Source: Akkermansia sp.
Lineage (GTDB): Bacteria; Verrucomicrobiota; Verrucomicrobiia; Verrucomicrobiales; Akkermansiaceae
Direction of reading: 5' to 3'
DNA length: 64,000 bases
Assembly (NCBI GenBank): GCA_017399165.1
Contig: JAFQEF010000022.1
Span: 1-64,000, forward strand
Below are positions 25,916 to 34,584 of the stretch, one piece after another (the first letter of the stretch is position 1; each line of letters opens with the position of its first letter). The notes below the pieces were generated by a model. The model worked only from the letters and a program-made list of their open reading frames with translations. It searched no databases and was not told where the DNA came from. A program made the position numbers and the translations under genes.

Positions 25916-27731
25916 GAAGCTCCGTCATTTCACGGAAAAGCTCAGCAATGGCATCCTGCGTCAGGTTGCCGTTGCGGATAGCTGTCTTGATGGTGTCCAT
26001 GCGGGCACTCACGGCGTCTCTTGCGGCGTGGGCGCAGGCTTGCTCCATGAAGGCATCTGCATCTTGCAGCTCTATCTCTGTGTTATCGATATGGCGAAGG
26101 GCTGCAGCTTGCTCCGCAGGCAGCTGTGCAACAAAGCCCTGCCAAGCTTGCTCATCACCCGGCACGGGCAGAGCCTCCAGCAAGCGTTGTAGAATTAGCC
26201 CTCCGGCTAAGGTGTTGATGGGGCCCTGCAGCTCTTCAATTCTCTCTACCAGAGCTTGCTGTGCTGCCTTGTTCTGGGCGGAGTAGCAAATGAGGTTGCG
26301 AATGGTCGGGTGCAGACGTACTGCCGTTACACGGGCAGGTGCGAGCTCGTGCGGGGCGGTATCCGTTTCCTGTTCATCCTCGGTGTAATCCTCTTCATAA
26401 TCCGGGGCAGGTGGGGTATCTTTACGGTTGCGGATGATGTCATTCACCGTGCTGCGCAAGTCCTCCAAACCGGTGTTGAGTCGTACCGCCAAATCCGCAA
26501 TCAGGATATCGCGGCGTATGGGGGCTGTGATTTCGGCGGCAAGGTCTGCCATGCGGGGCACGAGGGCAGCGCGGGCATTGGCATCTTGCCCGGCAGCGCG
26601 TTGCTCAATTTCACAACGCACTTCCAGATACGGGCGCGCATTGTCAACGGCGGCCCTCAGCGCGTCTGCACCTTGGGTGCGGATGAGGGAGTCCGGGTCC
26701 TCCCCGCCGGGCAGGGTAGCCATGGCCACCTCCATACCCACGGCAGCCAGTTTACGGAACGTTTTTTCACTGGCTTTAATACCTGCGTTGTCGCCATCGT
26801 AACACAGAATAGCCTTTTTGGCATATTTTCGCAGGGTTGCTGCGTGGTCATCGGTAAACGCCGTACCCAAGCCGGCAACGGCATTGCGAATATCTGCCTT
26901 TTCATGGCAGGCTATCACATCCAACTGCCCCTCACAAATAACAACACACATGCCGGCGCGTGCTATGTGAGATGTTGCTTTGAACAGACCGAAAAGCAGC
27001 TCGCCCTTATGGAAGGCAACGGTATCCCCCGTGTTGACATATTTGCGCGGGTCTTGCCCCTCTGCCATAATTCGCCCCGAGAACCCCACAATCTCCCCGC
27101 GCACGTTGTGAATGGGGAACATGAGGCGATCCCTGAATACGGGGTAAGAGCCCCTGCTGTTATTTTGCAACAGGTAGGCATCTGTCAGCAATCGGGTATC
27201 CATGCGTTGCTCTGCAGCCAGTTGGCGCAGTTGTCGAAAATCCGGCGGGGCCCACCCCAGCATCCAGGATTTGGCAACCTCTATATTAAACTCTCGCTGC
27301 TTGAGGTAGGCACGCACATGGTCTGCCTCTTTGTTGCGGCATAATTGACGGTGGAAATACTCTGCTGCCAGTTGGTTGGCCTCCACAATACGCCCTCGCA
27401 GGCGGCGGCGTTGTAACAGCTCGGGGTTTTCATCCTCCTCTACCACGGCAATGCCGTTTTTATCTGCTACGCGGCGTAAGGCCGTGGGGTAGTCCAAGTT
27501 CTCAAACATCATGAGAAACTTAATGGCATCCCCACCCACGCCACAGCCGAAACAATGGAACGTTTGGCGTGCCGGGTTCACATGAAAAGAGGGGGTCTTT
27601 TCATTATGAAAGGGGCAGCAGGCTTTCCAGGAATTACCGGCGCGGCGCAGCTGAATGCAGCCCCCCACGATATCTACAATATCGGCAGAGTCTTTAATGC
27701 GGGCTACGCACTCTTCGGTAATTCTTGCCAT
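25893..27731 (-). CDS. dnaG: DNA primase
   Basis: Makes RNA primers for lagging-strand synthesis. 612 residues: the CHC2 zinc-binding domain (CPFHNEKTPSFHVNP...FHCFGCG at about 39-64), the TOPRIM catalytic core with EGQLDV and DGDNAG, and a C-terminal helicase-binding part. A Gly/Pro- and acid-rich linker (YEEDYTEDEQETD) at about 445-460 separates core and tail. Third gene after the PPIase and aroA; it starts six bases after aroA. rpoD, often next to dnaG, is not here. Confidence 0.96.
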   Translation of the reverse strand: MARITEECVARIKDSADIVDIVGGCIQLRRAGNSWKACCPFHNEKTPSFHVNPARQTFHCFGCGVGGDAIKFLMMFENLDYPTALRRVADKNGIAVVEEDENPELLQRRRLRGRIVEANQLAAEYFHRQLCRNKEADHVRAYLKQREFNIEVAKSWMLGWAPPDFRQLRQLAAEQRMDTRLLTDAYLLQNNSRGSYPVFRDRLMFPIHNVRGEIVGFSGRIMAEGQDPRKYVNTGDTVAFHKGELLFGLFKATSHIARAGMCVVICEGQLDVIACHEKADIRNAVAGLGTAFTDDHAATLRKYAKKAILCYDGDNAGIKASEKTFRKLAAVGMEVAMATLPGGEDPDSLIRTQGADALRAAVDNARPYLEVRCEIEQRAAGQDANARAALVPRMADLAAEITAPIRRDILIADLAVRLNTGLEDLRSTVNDIIRNRKDTPPAPDYEEDYTEDEQETDTAPHELAPARVTAVRLHPTIRNLICYSAQNKAAQQALVERIEELQGPINTLAGGLILQRLLEALPVPGDEQAWQGFVAQLPAEQAAALRHIDNTEIELQDADAFMEQACAHAARDAVSARMDTIKTAIRNGNLTQDAIAELFREMTELQRLLNGQ

Positions 27732-27737
27732 GGTGAG

Positions 27738-29045
27738 TTAAGCCTGAATCAATTGGTTCAAGTGGGCCTCAAAACCGGGGTATGAGGTGTTTATGTTCTC
27801 GCAATGCAGCAGGGTGGTGGTGCCTTCTGCCCGCAAGCCCGCCATGAGGAATCCCATGGCAATGCGGTGGTCTCCAAAACTGTCAAGCACTGCACCATGC
27901 AGCGGGGTGCCACCCGTTATCTCCATACCGTCCTCAAACTCCTGAACATTGGCACCCATGGCTCGTAAATTACCCACGGTTGTGGCAATGCGGTCGCTCT
28001 CCTTAACGCGCAGTTCCGCAGCGTTGCGTATACTTGTAGTACCTTGTGCATAGGCGGCGGCTACGGCTAATACGGGTATTTCGTCAATAAGGTTCGGGAT
28101 TTCTTGCGGGTAAACCTCCGTACCATGTAAGTGCGGGGTATAGCGCACGGTGATGTCCCCGTAAGGCTCCCCTTCGGTAGAGATGTTGTTTATTTCAATA
28201 TCTGCCCCCATGCGTTTGAGTACGGTGATGATGGCATCTCGGGTGGGGTTGAGCCCAACTGCGGGCAAGGTAATTTCACTGCCGGGCACAATGGTGGCTG
28301 CTACCAACCAGAAAGCTGCGGAGGATATATCCCCGGGCACGGTAATATCTTTAGCAACAATGTTAACGGGACCTGTAACGCTGATATCCAAACCATTTGC
28401 CGACACTGTGCAGGGAATGCCGAAATGGGCAAAAAGTCTTTCCGTGTGGTCTCTGGTAATGGCAGGTTGGTGTACGGATGTTGTGCCCTTAGCCAGCATG
28501 CCGGCCAGCAGCACTGCGCTTTTTACTTGTGCGCTGGCCATGGGTAAATCATAATGAATGGGGTGCAAGGTGCCACCTTGAATGGCAAGCGGAGCACAGC
28601 CTGGCTTATGACCGCACGCTTTGATGCGTGCCCCCATGCGCTCCAGCGGTTGCATGATTCTGCCCATGGGGCGTTTACTCAGGGATTCATCCCCGAACAT
28701 GCGGGAGGTGAACGGCAAAGCTGCCAACACGCCGGCCATAAGGCGCATGCCGGTGCCGGAGTTGCCGCAATCTATATCATGCGCCGGGGCTTTGGGGTGC
28801 ATGGCTGTTCCGGTCAGCGTAAAGTCCGTTGCAGATTCTCCCTCTGTTACTTGCGCCCCCAGTTGTTGCATGGCACGCAGAGTATTGAGGCAATCCTCGC
28901 TGCACAGATAATTGCGCACCCGTGTATTACCATGGGCAAGGGCCCCCAATATCGCCACACGGTGGGATATGCTTTTATCCCCCGGCACGGTGATGGTGCC
29001 TTTTAAGCCCTGTGTTTGTTGATGAACGGAGATTCTGCTACTCAT
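27738..29045 (-). CDS. aroA: 3-phosphoshikimate 1-carboxyvinyltransferase (EPSP synthase)
   Basis: Joins shikimate-3-phosphate and PEP, sixth step of the chorismate pathway. 435 residues from the ATG at 29045. A longer open frame continues upstream to 29585, but that part is only a shadow of the preceding PPIase gene: its composition is not protein-like and the EPSP fold begins at PGDKSISHRVAILG. Other motifs: NSGTGMRLMAG, SLSKRPMGRI, DEIPVLAVAAA and GDHRIAMGF. The ATG overlaps the PPIase stop by eight bases. Confidence 0.95.
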   Translation of the reverse strand: MSSRISVHQQTQGLKGTITVPGDKSISHRVAILGALAHGNTRVRNYLCSEDCLNTLRAMQQLGAQVTEGESATDFTLTGTAMHPKAPAHDIDCGNSGTGMRLMAGVLAALPFTSRMFGDESLSKRPMGRIMQPLERMGARIKACGHKPGCAPLAIQGGTLHPIHYDLPMASAQVKSAVLLAGMLAKGTTSVHQPAITRDHTERLFAHFGIPCTVSANGLDISVTGPVNIVAKDITVPGDISSAAFWLVAATIVPGSEITLPAVGLNPTRDAIITVLKRMGADIEINNISTEGEPYGDITVRYTPHLHGTEVYPQEIPNLIDEIPVLAVAAAYAQGTTSIRNAAELRVKESDRIATTVGNLRAMGANVQEFEDGMEITGGTPLHGAVLDSFGDHRIAMGFLMAGLRAEGTTTLLHCENINTSYPGFEAHLNQLIQA

Positions 29046-30060
29046 TGTATGTTTTAATTCTGTTTTTTTTGTTAGCCTCGTTAACATTAGCCTCAATCCA
29101 GCTATTAATGGCTGCACCACGCTTGTAGTTACTGATGGCCGTGCGGATGCTTTCTTTATATTCCTCCGGCGCCAGGGGGCGTGGCTCTTGTATGGGCCCT
29201 GCGAGTATAATGTGCCAGCCCCATTTGCTGTGTACCAAGGTGGGGGTGTCGGCAGGTATGGCGTCCGGACCGAACAGGGGAAGCTCTGCGAGCGGGTGCG
29301 GCGGGTAGGCGTACAGGGTGCCCAAATCTCCGCCATGGCGAGCCGTGCGGGCATCTGCACTGTGTTGCGCGGCCAACGCATCAAAGGTTGCCGTGTGGTT
29401 GAGTAATTGTTGTAATACTTGTTCTGCCTGTGCTTTAACGGCATCCTTGTTTTTATATAAGGTGGGGAAAAAGATATGGCGTACTTGGCGTTTTTCCGGC
29501 ATGACCAAATACTCACCCAATTGCCCGGCCATGGATTCCACCTCGGCATCAGATGTTTCCGTGTGTTCGCGGAGCAGGTTTTCAAGGTAATATTGCTCCC
29601 TCATGACAGCAGCCAGCTTTGCGGTGAAAGATTCCTTGGTATACCCGTGATTGTTCAGCCACTCTTCTGCTTGGTCCTCATTGGCAGCACGGGTGAGCAA
29701 TGCTGCGGTTTCTGCTTTGGCTTCTTCAATGAAATCCGGTATGCGGGTGTCATTGTACTTTGCTCGTATGCGGAGCAGGGCGTTGGTGATAAGGTCTTGC
29801 TCCGTCAAGGCGTTAATGTCCTCTTTGCCGCTGATGGCGCGTAACTCCGCAGCTCTGCGGTTGAATTGAACTGTGCTGATTCTGTCACCATAAACACTGA
29901 TTGCCGTTGGTGCTTTTTCTGCGGCTCTTTTCTGCTCTCTCTCATACAGCATGCCCCACAACGGCCCATGCCATGCAAATAGATCAATAGCCAAATAAAG
30001 CAGGCCACCCGAGTAGAGGGCCAGTTTCAGTGCAAATATTTTGAGACGACTCAGCTTCAC
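29038..30060 (-). CDS. Parvulin-type peptidyl-prolyl isomerase, membrane anchored
   Basis: A 340-residue SurA/PpiC-like folding factor. A membrane anchor is near the N-terminus (ALKLALYSGGLLYLAIDLF), followed by a helical SurA-N-like chaperone region (about 55-190) and one parvulin domain (about 195-300) with VRHIFF, HGGDLGTL and HSKWGWHIILAG. It probably acts on secreted or outer-membrane proteins at the periplasmic face. The GTG at 30060 is preferred over the ATG at 30096 because a strong promoter occupies 30068-30096 and ends seven bases before it. Co-transcribed with aroA. Confidence 0.85.
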   Translation of the reverse strand: MKLSRLKIFALKLALYSGGLLYLAIDLFAWHGPLWGMLYEREQKRAAEKAPTAISVYGDRISTVQFNRRAAELRAISGKEDINALTEQDLITNALLRIRAKYNDTRIPDFIEEAKAETAALLTRAANEDQAEEWLNNHGYTKESFTAKLAAVMREQYYLENLLREHTETSDAEVESMAGQLGEYLVMPEKRQVRHIFFPTLYKNKDAVKAQAEQVLQQLLNHTATFDALAAQHSADARTARHGGDLGTLYAYPPHPLAELPLFGPDAIPADTPTLVHSKWGWHIILAGPIQEPRPLAPEEYKESIRTAISNYKRGAAINSWIEANVNEANKKNRIKTYNE

Positions 30061-30067
30061 GCGCGCT

Positions 30068-30096
30068 ATTATACGCTTTAAGGGTACATTTTGCAA
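30068..30096 (-). promoter_or_regulatory. PPIase-aroA-dnaG promoter, leaderless type with GCGCGC
   Basis: TTGCAA, 17-base spacer, perfect TATAAT, then AGCGCGC and the GTG at 30060. Confidence 0.78.
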
Positions 30097-30108
30097 TCAA
30101 AATTTTGC

Positions 30109-30138
30109 TTGCCATGGGGGCGGTTTAAGTGGTATCAT
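30109..30138 (+). promoter_or_regulatory. tatA promoter, leaderless type
   Basis: TTGCCA, 18-base spacer, TATCAT, then ACACGC and the ATG at 30145. It is divergent from the PPIase promoter, with the -35 boxes 12 bases apart. Confidence 0.65.
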
Positions 30139-30144
30139 ACACGC

Positions 30145-30363
30145 ATGACACCGTTATTGGCAAATTTGGGTTCTCCCACGCATTGGTTTATTCTGTTTGT
30201 GTTGGTGCTGATTGTGTTCGGTGCTAAAAGACTGCCGGATATCGCGAGAAATCTCGGCAAGGGGCTTGCTGAGTTCAAAAAAGCCCGCAAGGAGTTTGAA
30301 AAAGAGCTCAATAAAGTAGATGCTGAGGACAAGTCTCAGGATTCTGACTCTCAACAGAAGTAG
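30145..30363 (+). CDS. tatA: Twin-arginine translocase subunit TatA/TatE
   Basis: Pore-forming component of the Tat system that exports folded proteins. 72 residues: a periplasmic N-terminus, one membrane helix (about 11-27), the FGAKRLPDIARNLGKGLAEFKKA amphipathic helix with the conserved FG hinge, then a charged tail. tatB and tatC are not nearby. The start at 30145 follows the promoter and family length; the frame extends further upstream without similarity. Confidence 0.93.
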   Translation: MTPLLANLGSPTHWFILFVLVLIVFGAKRLPDIARNLGKGLAEFKKARKEFEKELNKVDAEDKSQDSDSQQK

Positions 30364-30384
30364 TTGCGGCTCTCTCATTTAAGC

Positions 30385-30414
30385 AAAACGGCGCACGATT
30401 CTGTGCGCCGTTTC
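30385..30414. terminator. Bidirectional terminator between tatA and Rrf2 gene
   Basis: Arms AAACGGCGCAC and GTGCGCCGTTT with a six-base loop and A/T ends on both sides; it serves the two convergent genes. Confidence 0.82.
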
Positions 30415-30437
30415 TGTATAACAAGAGAGGGGTAAAT

Positions 30438-30875
30438 TTAATTGTCGCAAACATGGGTGTGTAACACATCCCCCCGGTGCAGCATATCCAGTGTATATCC
30501 TTTGAGGTAATCTGTTACCAGGGTGTTGAGACCCTCCCACATGGGCAGAGTAGGACATGTGGTCTGCAAGGGACAATCATTGACTGCGGAGGCCAAGCAT
30601 TGTACCGGGGCTAAATTGCCCTCAGCAGCATGCAGAATCTCATACACAGTGTAGTCTTTGGGGGAACGGGTCAGTTTATACCCGCCGGATTTTCCACGGG
30701 TGCTGATAACCAGCTCTTCTCTTAACAGAAGAGACATGATGCTCTCCATGTACTTAAGGGTAACTTGTTGGCGTTCGGCCACGGCGCGAAGAGAAACAGG
30801 CCCGGACTCAACATGATGAGCCAAGTCTATCATTAAACGAAGCGCGTATCGGCCTTTGGTTGATATCTTTAACAT
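30438..30875 (-). CDS. Rrf2-family regulator, IscR-like
   Basis: A 145-residue transcription factor with an N-terminal winged helix (MLKISTKGRYALRLMIDLA; SLRAVAERQQVTLKYMESIM) and three cysteines, Cys93, Cys101 and Cys107, in the arrangement that holds a [2Fe-2S] cluster in IscR. It may sense Fe-S status, oxygen or NO. No isc or suf gene is adjacent, so targets cannot be inferred from context. It could also be a CymR-like regulator, but those lack these cysteines. Confidence 0.88.
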   Translation of the reverse strand: MLKISTKGRYALRLMIDLAHHVESGPVSLRAVAERQQVTLKYMESIMSLLLREELVISTRGKSGGYKLTRSPKDYTVYEILHAAEGNLAPVQCLASAVNDCPLQTTCPTLPMWEGLNTLVTDYLKGYTLDMLHRGDVLHTHVCDN

Positions 30876-30887
30876 AGGCGTGATACA

Positions 30888-30916
30888 TATATAACATAAT
30901 TTTTGTTGGTGGTCAA
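30888..30916 (-). promoter_or_regulatory. Promoter of Rrf2 regulator
   Basis: TTGACC, 17-base spacer, TATATA, 12 bases to the ATG at 30875. The -35 region lies in GTTGACCACCAAC, an imperfect dyad that could be an operator for autoregulation. Confidence 0.5.
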
Positions 30917-30920
30917 CAAA

Positions 30921-30956
30921 AAAATACCAGTTTTCTTGTAGGAAAAACTGGTATTT
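30921..30956 (-). terminator. dnaA terminator
   Basis: Arms AAATACCAG and CTGGTATTT with AAAA/TTTT extension, and a T run on the minus strand, 31 bases after the dnaA stop. Confidence 0.85.
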
Positions 30957-30986
30957 GAGTGAAAAACGAACGTTTTTTGCAATAAA

Positions 30987-32396
30987 TCAGGCGAATTGAG
31001 CAGAAAGTCGGTTGATTACTTCAGTAAGCTCAGAGTCGTAGCCCATTTTTTCTTCAATGGTCTTAGCTGCGTGGATGACGGTTCCGTGGTCTCGTCCACC
31101 AAAGGCAGCACCGATATCCTGCAGAGAGTTGCCGGTGTGCTTACGAGCCAGATACATGGCAATCTGACGAGGATGCGCAATATTGGCAGTTCTGCGGCGC
31201 CCGTTGATATCTGCAACGCGAATCTTGAACTCTTGGGCAACGAGGCTCTGAATATCCGAGATGGAGATATCTACCACGTTCTTTTCCTCCTGCAGCATGT
31301 CGCGCAGCTGCATGCGGGCATCAATAATGCCGGGCTTCTTTTGAGAGAAAGAGGCAAAGGTTGCCAAGCGGATAAGAGCCCCCTCGAGTCTGCGAACAGA
31401 CTTGGTGATGTTCTTGGCTAAGTATTCCAGCACCTCATCACTGATGAGGTCGCCCTTCCAAAGACGGCGCTTTTTGCGGAGAATGGCAATACGTGTCTCT
31501 AAATCCGGTACAGTGAGAGCTACGGTAAGCCCTTGTTCAAAGCGGGAGGTGAGGCGGTCATCCAAGCGAGAGATATCTGCTGCGGGGCAGTCGGATGCCA
31601 ACACTATCTGTTTGCCGCTGGCAAAAAGTGCATTGAAAGTGTGGAAGAACTCCTCCTGAGTCTTATCTTTTTGAGAGAGGAACTGGATGTCATCAATGAG
31701 CAGAACATCCGCCTTGCGGTATTTGCTGCGGAAATTGCTCAGAGCATCGCCCTTACGAGAGATGGCATCTATATATGTATTAGTGAAATCCTCGCTGGTA
31801 ACATATTGCACGCGGATGGAGGGATCCTTTTCCCTCATAGCGTTACCAATGGCGCAGAGCAGGTGCGTTTTGCCTAAGCCCGATGCCCCATGAATGAAGA
31901 GAGGGTTATACATGGAGCTGGGGGTGTTAACAACGGCTTTTGCTGCTGCCACGGCGAATTCACTGTTGGAGCCCACTACAAAGCTGTCGAATGTTAAATC
32001 CTCATTCAGACCGCTATCGTATTTGGCTTTGCTTTGTGTTTTGTTACGCGTCGCGTTTTTCTTCGCTGCAACGGGAGATGAGACCGGCTGTACAGCCGTG
32101 GGGGCAGGGGTAAGTAAAGATTCCGTTTCCTCGTTTGTTGCCTGTACATACTCAAGCTCTCTGGCGGCTTGCAGTACTCGTGAGGCAGACATGGTAATCT
32201 CTGCACTGTAATATGCCTCTACCCATTCTATCAACATACCGGCGGGATACTCCAATATCAGTTTGGTGCCGGTGTCTTTCTTAAGTGTAAGTTGAGAGAT
32301 ATAAGTCTCGAACCCATACGTTGCCACATTGCCCTGCACACGGAGATCCTCCATGATCTCCTCCCAAAGGGCCTTTTCCTTTTCCTGTTGGTTCAT
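30987..32396 (-). CDS. dnaA: Chromosomal replication initiator DnaA
   Basis: Binds DnaA boxes and melts the origin. 469 residues from the ATG at 32396, where the typical domain I begins (NQQEKEKALWEEIMEDLR). The AAA+ domain has Walker A GASGLGKT at 170-177 and Walker B LLIDDIQFL; domain IV ends with the signature GGRDHGTVIHAAKTI. An upstream ATG at 32579 would add 61 residues with low-complexity composition (KNFFFFDGV) that no family member needs; those bases are more likely leader or origin DNA. dnaN and recF are not adjacent. Confidence 0.95.
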   Translation of the reverse strand: MNQQEKEKALWEEIMEDLRVQGNVATYGFETYISQLTLKKDTGTKLILEYPAGMLIEWVEAYYSAEITMSASRVLQAARELEYVQATNEETESLLTPAPTAVQPVSSPVAAKKNATRNKTQSKAKYDSGLNEDLTFDSFVVGSNSEFAVAAAKAVVNTPSSMYNPLFIHGASGLGKTHLLCAIGNAMREKDPSIRVQYVTSEDFTNTYIDAISRKGDALSNFRSKYRKADVLLIDDIQFLSQKDKTQEEFFHTFNALFASGKQIVLASDCPAADISRLDDRLTSRFEQGLTVALTVPDLETRIAILRKKRRLWKGDLISDEVLEYLAKNITKSVRRLEGALIRLATFASFSQKKPGIIDARMQLRDMLQEEKNVVDISISDIQSLVAQEFKIRVADINGRRRTANIAHPRQIAMYLARKHTGNSLQDIGAAFGGRDHGTVIHAAKTIEEKMGYDSELTEVINRLSAQFA

Positions 32397-32539
32397 TGCT
32401 TGTATCTCGTTCGTTTTTCCTTTTTCGTTGGCCTCGGTTTTTTGACCGGGGCGCGTTGCGGACGGTAATATGCCACGCACCCCATCAAAAAAAAAGAAAT
32501 TTTTATTTTCATGCTCGTTAGAGTAGGGGCTTTTCTGTT

Positions 32540-32769
32540 GTTCCATGGGCGTTCCACAGCTCTTGAAATTTTTTGACATAAATTAATCGATAGTTAGGAT
32601 TTCTTGATAATTATATTTACTGCGTGAGAAAGATGGTCCGCCCTTGTGGAACAAATTTTAAAAATAATACAACTAATTAAGCATAAACAAGCTAACTAAT
32701 TTCTAAATGAGGATAAAAAGATGCAAAATGTTAGATAGGTAAATTAATAGATGCTTAATAAAAAGGGGG
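32540..32769. other. Possible replication origin upstream of dnaA
   Basis: The gap between dnaA and thiL is strikingly AT-rich (32580-32769) and has no gene. Near-matches to the DnaA box TTATCCACA include TTATCCTCA (32708-32716, minus), TGTTCCACA (32645-32653, minus) and CGTTCCACA (32550-32558, plus). None is perfect; two share the 8-mer GTTCCACA in opposite orientations. AT-rich repeats such as AACTAATTAAGC and CTAACTAATTTC could be an unwinding element. Confidence 0.4.
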
Positions 32770-33654
32770 TTATGCAGAGAAGTGTTGCCACCCACCGCAG
32801 AGGGTGTTTCTCAGGGAAGCAGTAAGTTTACCGATGGGGTATAAAGAGAAATCTACCGCATGGTTGAGGGTAGCTGCATCTTGCGGGGAATAGGTGAGTA
32901 AAAGCTCATAATCCTCACCATCGTTGAGGGCTTGTTCAAGAGAACAACCGGGGTTACAGGGTATGTCGGGAAGGGATAATTCGAACCCGCAGCGAGAGGC
33001 TGCCGCCAGTCTGGGCAGGTCTGCCGCAATGCCGTCGGATAGGTCCATCATGGCTGAGGGGCGTGGCCCCTGCTGCATAAGGGCGCGCGCTAAGGAAACA
33101 CGCGGTATAAAATCAAGGTGGTGCCCGGTGGGAAACGAGCCCCCCAGCGGGCCACTTACAAAGATGATGTCTCCGGCTTGGCCGCCGCTGCGTAAAATGG
33201 CCTGCCCGCGCTCTACCTTGCCGGTGAGGGCTACGTTAATGACAAGTCCATCATACGGTATGGAGGACGTCTCCCCCCCGGCTACGGAGATGCCGAAGCG
33301 AGCAGCCATTTCATCAATGCCGTCATAAATGCCCTCCAGAAGCTCTACAGGGCGCGTTTTATGGGTCAGTATGGTAATGAGTGCATGCTCGGGCAAACCG
33401 CCCATAGCGGCGATATCAGAGATGGCGCGCGCCAGGGCTTTTCTGCCGATGCGGCGGGGCTCGGTCTCACGGGTAAAGTGAACACCCTCCACCACAACAT
33501 CTGTTTTCAGCAAAGTATCCCACTCGTCATTGCGAGCTACCACGGCACAGTCATCCCCCGGCCCCACTGCCATGGGGGCTCCGGCATGCAGGTGAGAAAG
33601 CAAGCGTTGTAACACCGCATTTTCACCCAGACTGTTGAGTGGCGTTTGAGACAT
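32770..33654 (-). CDS. thiL: Thiamine-monophosphate kinase
   Basis: ATP-dependent phosphorylation of thiamine monophosphate to the cofactor thiamine diphosphate. 294 residues of the PurM/ThiL fold, with GPGDDCAVV at about 32-40, TDVVVEGVHF (Mg and substrate), ISDIAAMGG, and MDLSDGIAADLPRLA. Last gene of the long operon that starts with the GTPase at 40932; its ATG lies on the base after the stop of the CPBP gene. Confidence 0.94.
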   Translation of the reverse strand: MSQTPLNSLGENAVLQRLLSHLHAGAPMAVGPGDDCAVVARNDEWDTLLKTDVVVEGVHFTRETEPRRIGRKALARAISDIAAMGGLPEHALITILTHKTRPVELLEGIYDGIDEMAARFGISVAGGETSSIPYDGLVINVALTGKVERGQAILRSGGQAGDIIFVSGPLGGSFPTGHHLDFIPRVSLARALMQQGPRPSAMMDLSDGIAADLPRLAAASRCGFELSLPDIPCNPGCSLEQALNDGEDYELLLTYSPQDAATLNHAVDFSLYPIGKLTASLRNTLCGGWQHFSA

Positions 33655-34572
33655 TTATAGAGATAAGGAAATGAAAATGGCAGCCATGCTTAATCCGTTG
33701 AAAAGAGCATGCATCAACATGGGGTAGATGATGGAGCGGCTCTTAACGTATAAGTAACATTGTATAATACCGAAAATGGAGAGCAGCAGGGTTTGTGCAA
33801 GAGACACGTGAACAGCCCCGAAGAAAACGCCCGAAATAATCGCAGCAGTAGCTATACCTACCTTGTTGCTCAGAACTCTGAAAATGAAGCCACGGAAGAA
33901 TATCTCCTCAACAAAGGGAGCAACGATGACGGTAGCAACGATATTGGGAATTAAAAATGAGGGTGGTGCAGTTTGAATGGATTCTACGGCTTGTTGTGTT
34001 TCCGGGGTGCCGCTGGTATAGATAAGCCATTCATAATAACCTGATACGCTCAATACAACATTGATGATATGAACCAGAAAAACGCAACCCAATGCTGCCC
34101 AAAGGTATTTTTTGTTGAACTTGAAGTGTGCAGGCGTGCTATAAAAATAACTAATAATAAGGGGCATGTAGATGATAACCGGTGCCAGAGCGTTTATCCA
34201 TATCGCAAGCCGGGTTACAGGCTCTTCTTCCACCGGTTCCGGGTAAAATTGAGAGGAATAATACCCTATATAGAACAAAAGGGTAGAAGCCGCTATATAA
34301 AACAGGGTGAGCAATGTGTCCGGCAGCGTGGGCTTGGCAATGCCCTGAATCGTTGGTACGCTTGGCAGCTCATATACTTGATCCGCATTTTTAATGTAGG
34401 TTTTACGCCTGCCGGGTACACAGCCCAATATAAAACACAGTGCCCCACTACCGAGCAGTAGTAGGATATTCAAATACACATACGGGGCGGGCTCTGTCGA
34501 TGCCGCGTGAGATGTGCTACTACCGAGCAGCGGTAGGATATTCAAGTGTTCATACAGCGGTACGGATATCAT
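33655..34572 (-). CDS. CPBP intramembrane metalloprotease
   Basis: A 305-residue membrane protein of the CPBP (CAAX protease and bacteriocin-processing) family. Six to eight helices. The Abi/CPBP motifs are EEIFFRGFIF (catalytic EExxxR) at about 225-234, FGAVHV at about 256-261, and HALFNG near 289. In bacteria such proteins range from prenyl-protein processing to bacteriocin immunity; substrate unknown. The first 45 residues contain an in-frame 24-residue tandem duplication (EHLNILPLLGS and VYLNILLLLGS). It starts 12 bases after the phosphopantetheinyl transferase. Confidence 0.88.
   Translation of the reverse strand: MISVPLYEHLNILPLLGSSTSHAASTEPAPYVYLNILLLLGSGALCFILGCVPGRRKTYIKNADQVYELPSVPTIQGIAKPTLPDTLLTLFYIAASTLLFYIGYYSSQFYPEPVEEEPVTRLAIWINALAPVIIYMPLIISYFYSTPAHFKFNKKYLWAALGCVFLVHIINVVLSVSGYYEWLIYTSGTPETQQAVESIQTAPPSFLIPNIVATVIVAPFVEEIFFRGFIFRVLSNKVGIATAAIISGVFFGAVHVSLAQTLLLSIFGIIQCYLYVKSRSIIYPMLMHALFNGLSMAAIFISLSL
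34448..34555. repeat. 72-base tandem duplication inside CPBP gene
   Basis: A 36-base segment starting CTACCGAGCAG at 34448 recurs at 34520 with six mismatches and a 72-base offset, in frame. It lengthens the N-terminus before the first well-formed membrane helix. Confidence 0.75.
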
Positions 34573-34584
34573 AAGCCTGGGGAA

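Noticed and set aside
29046-29585. 180-codon N-terminal extension of aroA
   Set aside because: It is an out-of-frame reading of the PPIase gene; EPSP synthase begins normally at 29045.
32397-32579. 61-residue N-terminal extension of DnaA
   Set aside because: Low-complexity residues with no counterpart in the family; domain I starts at the ATG at 32396.
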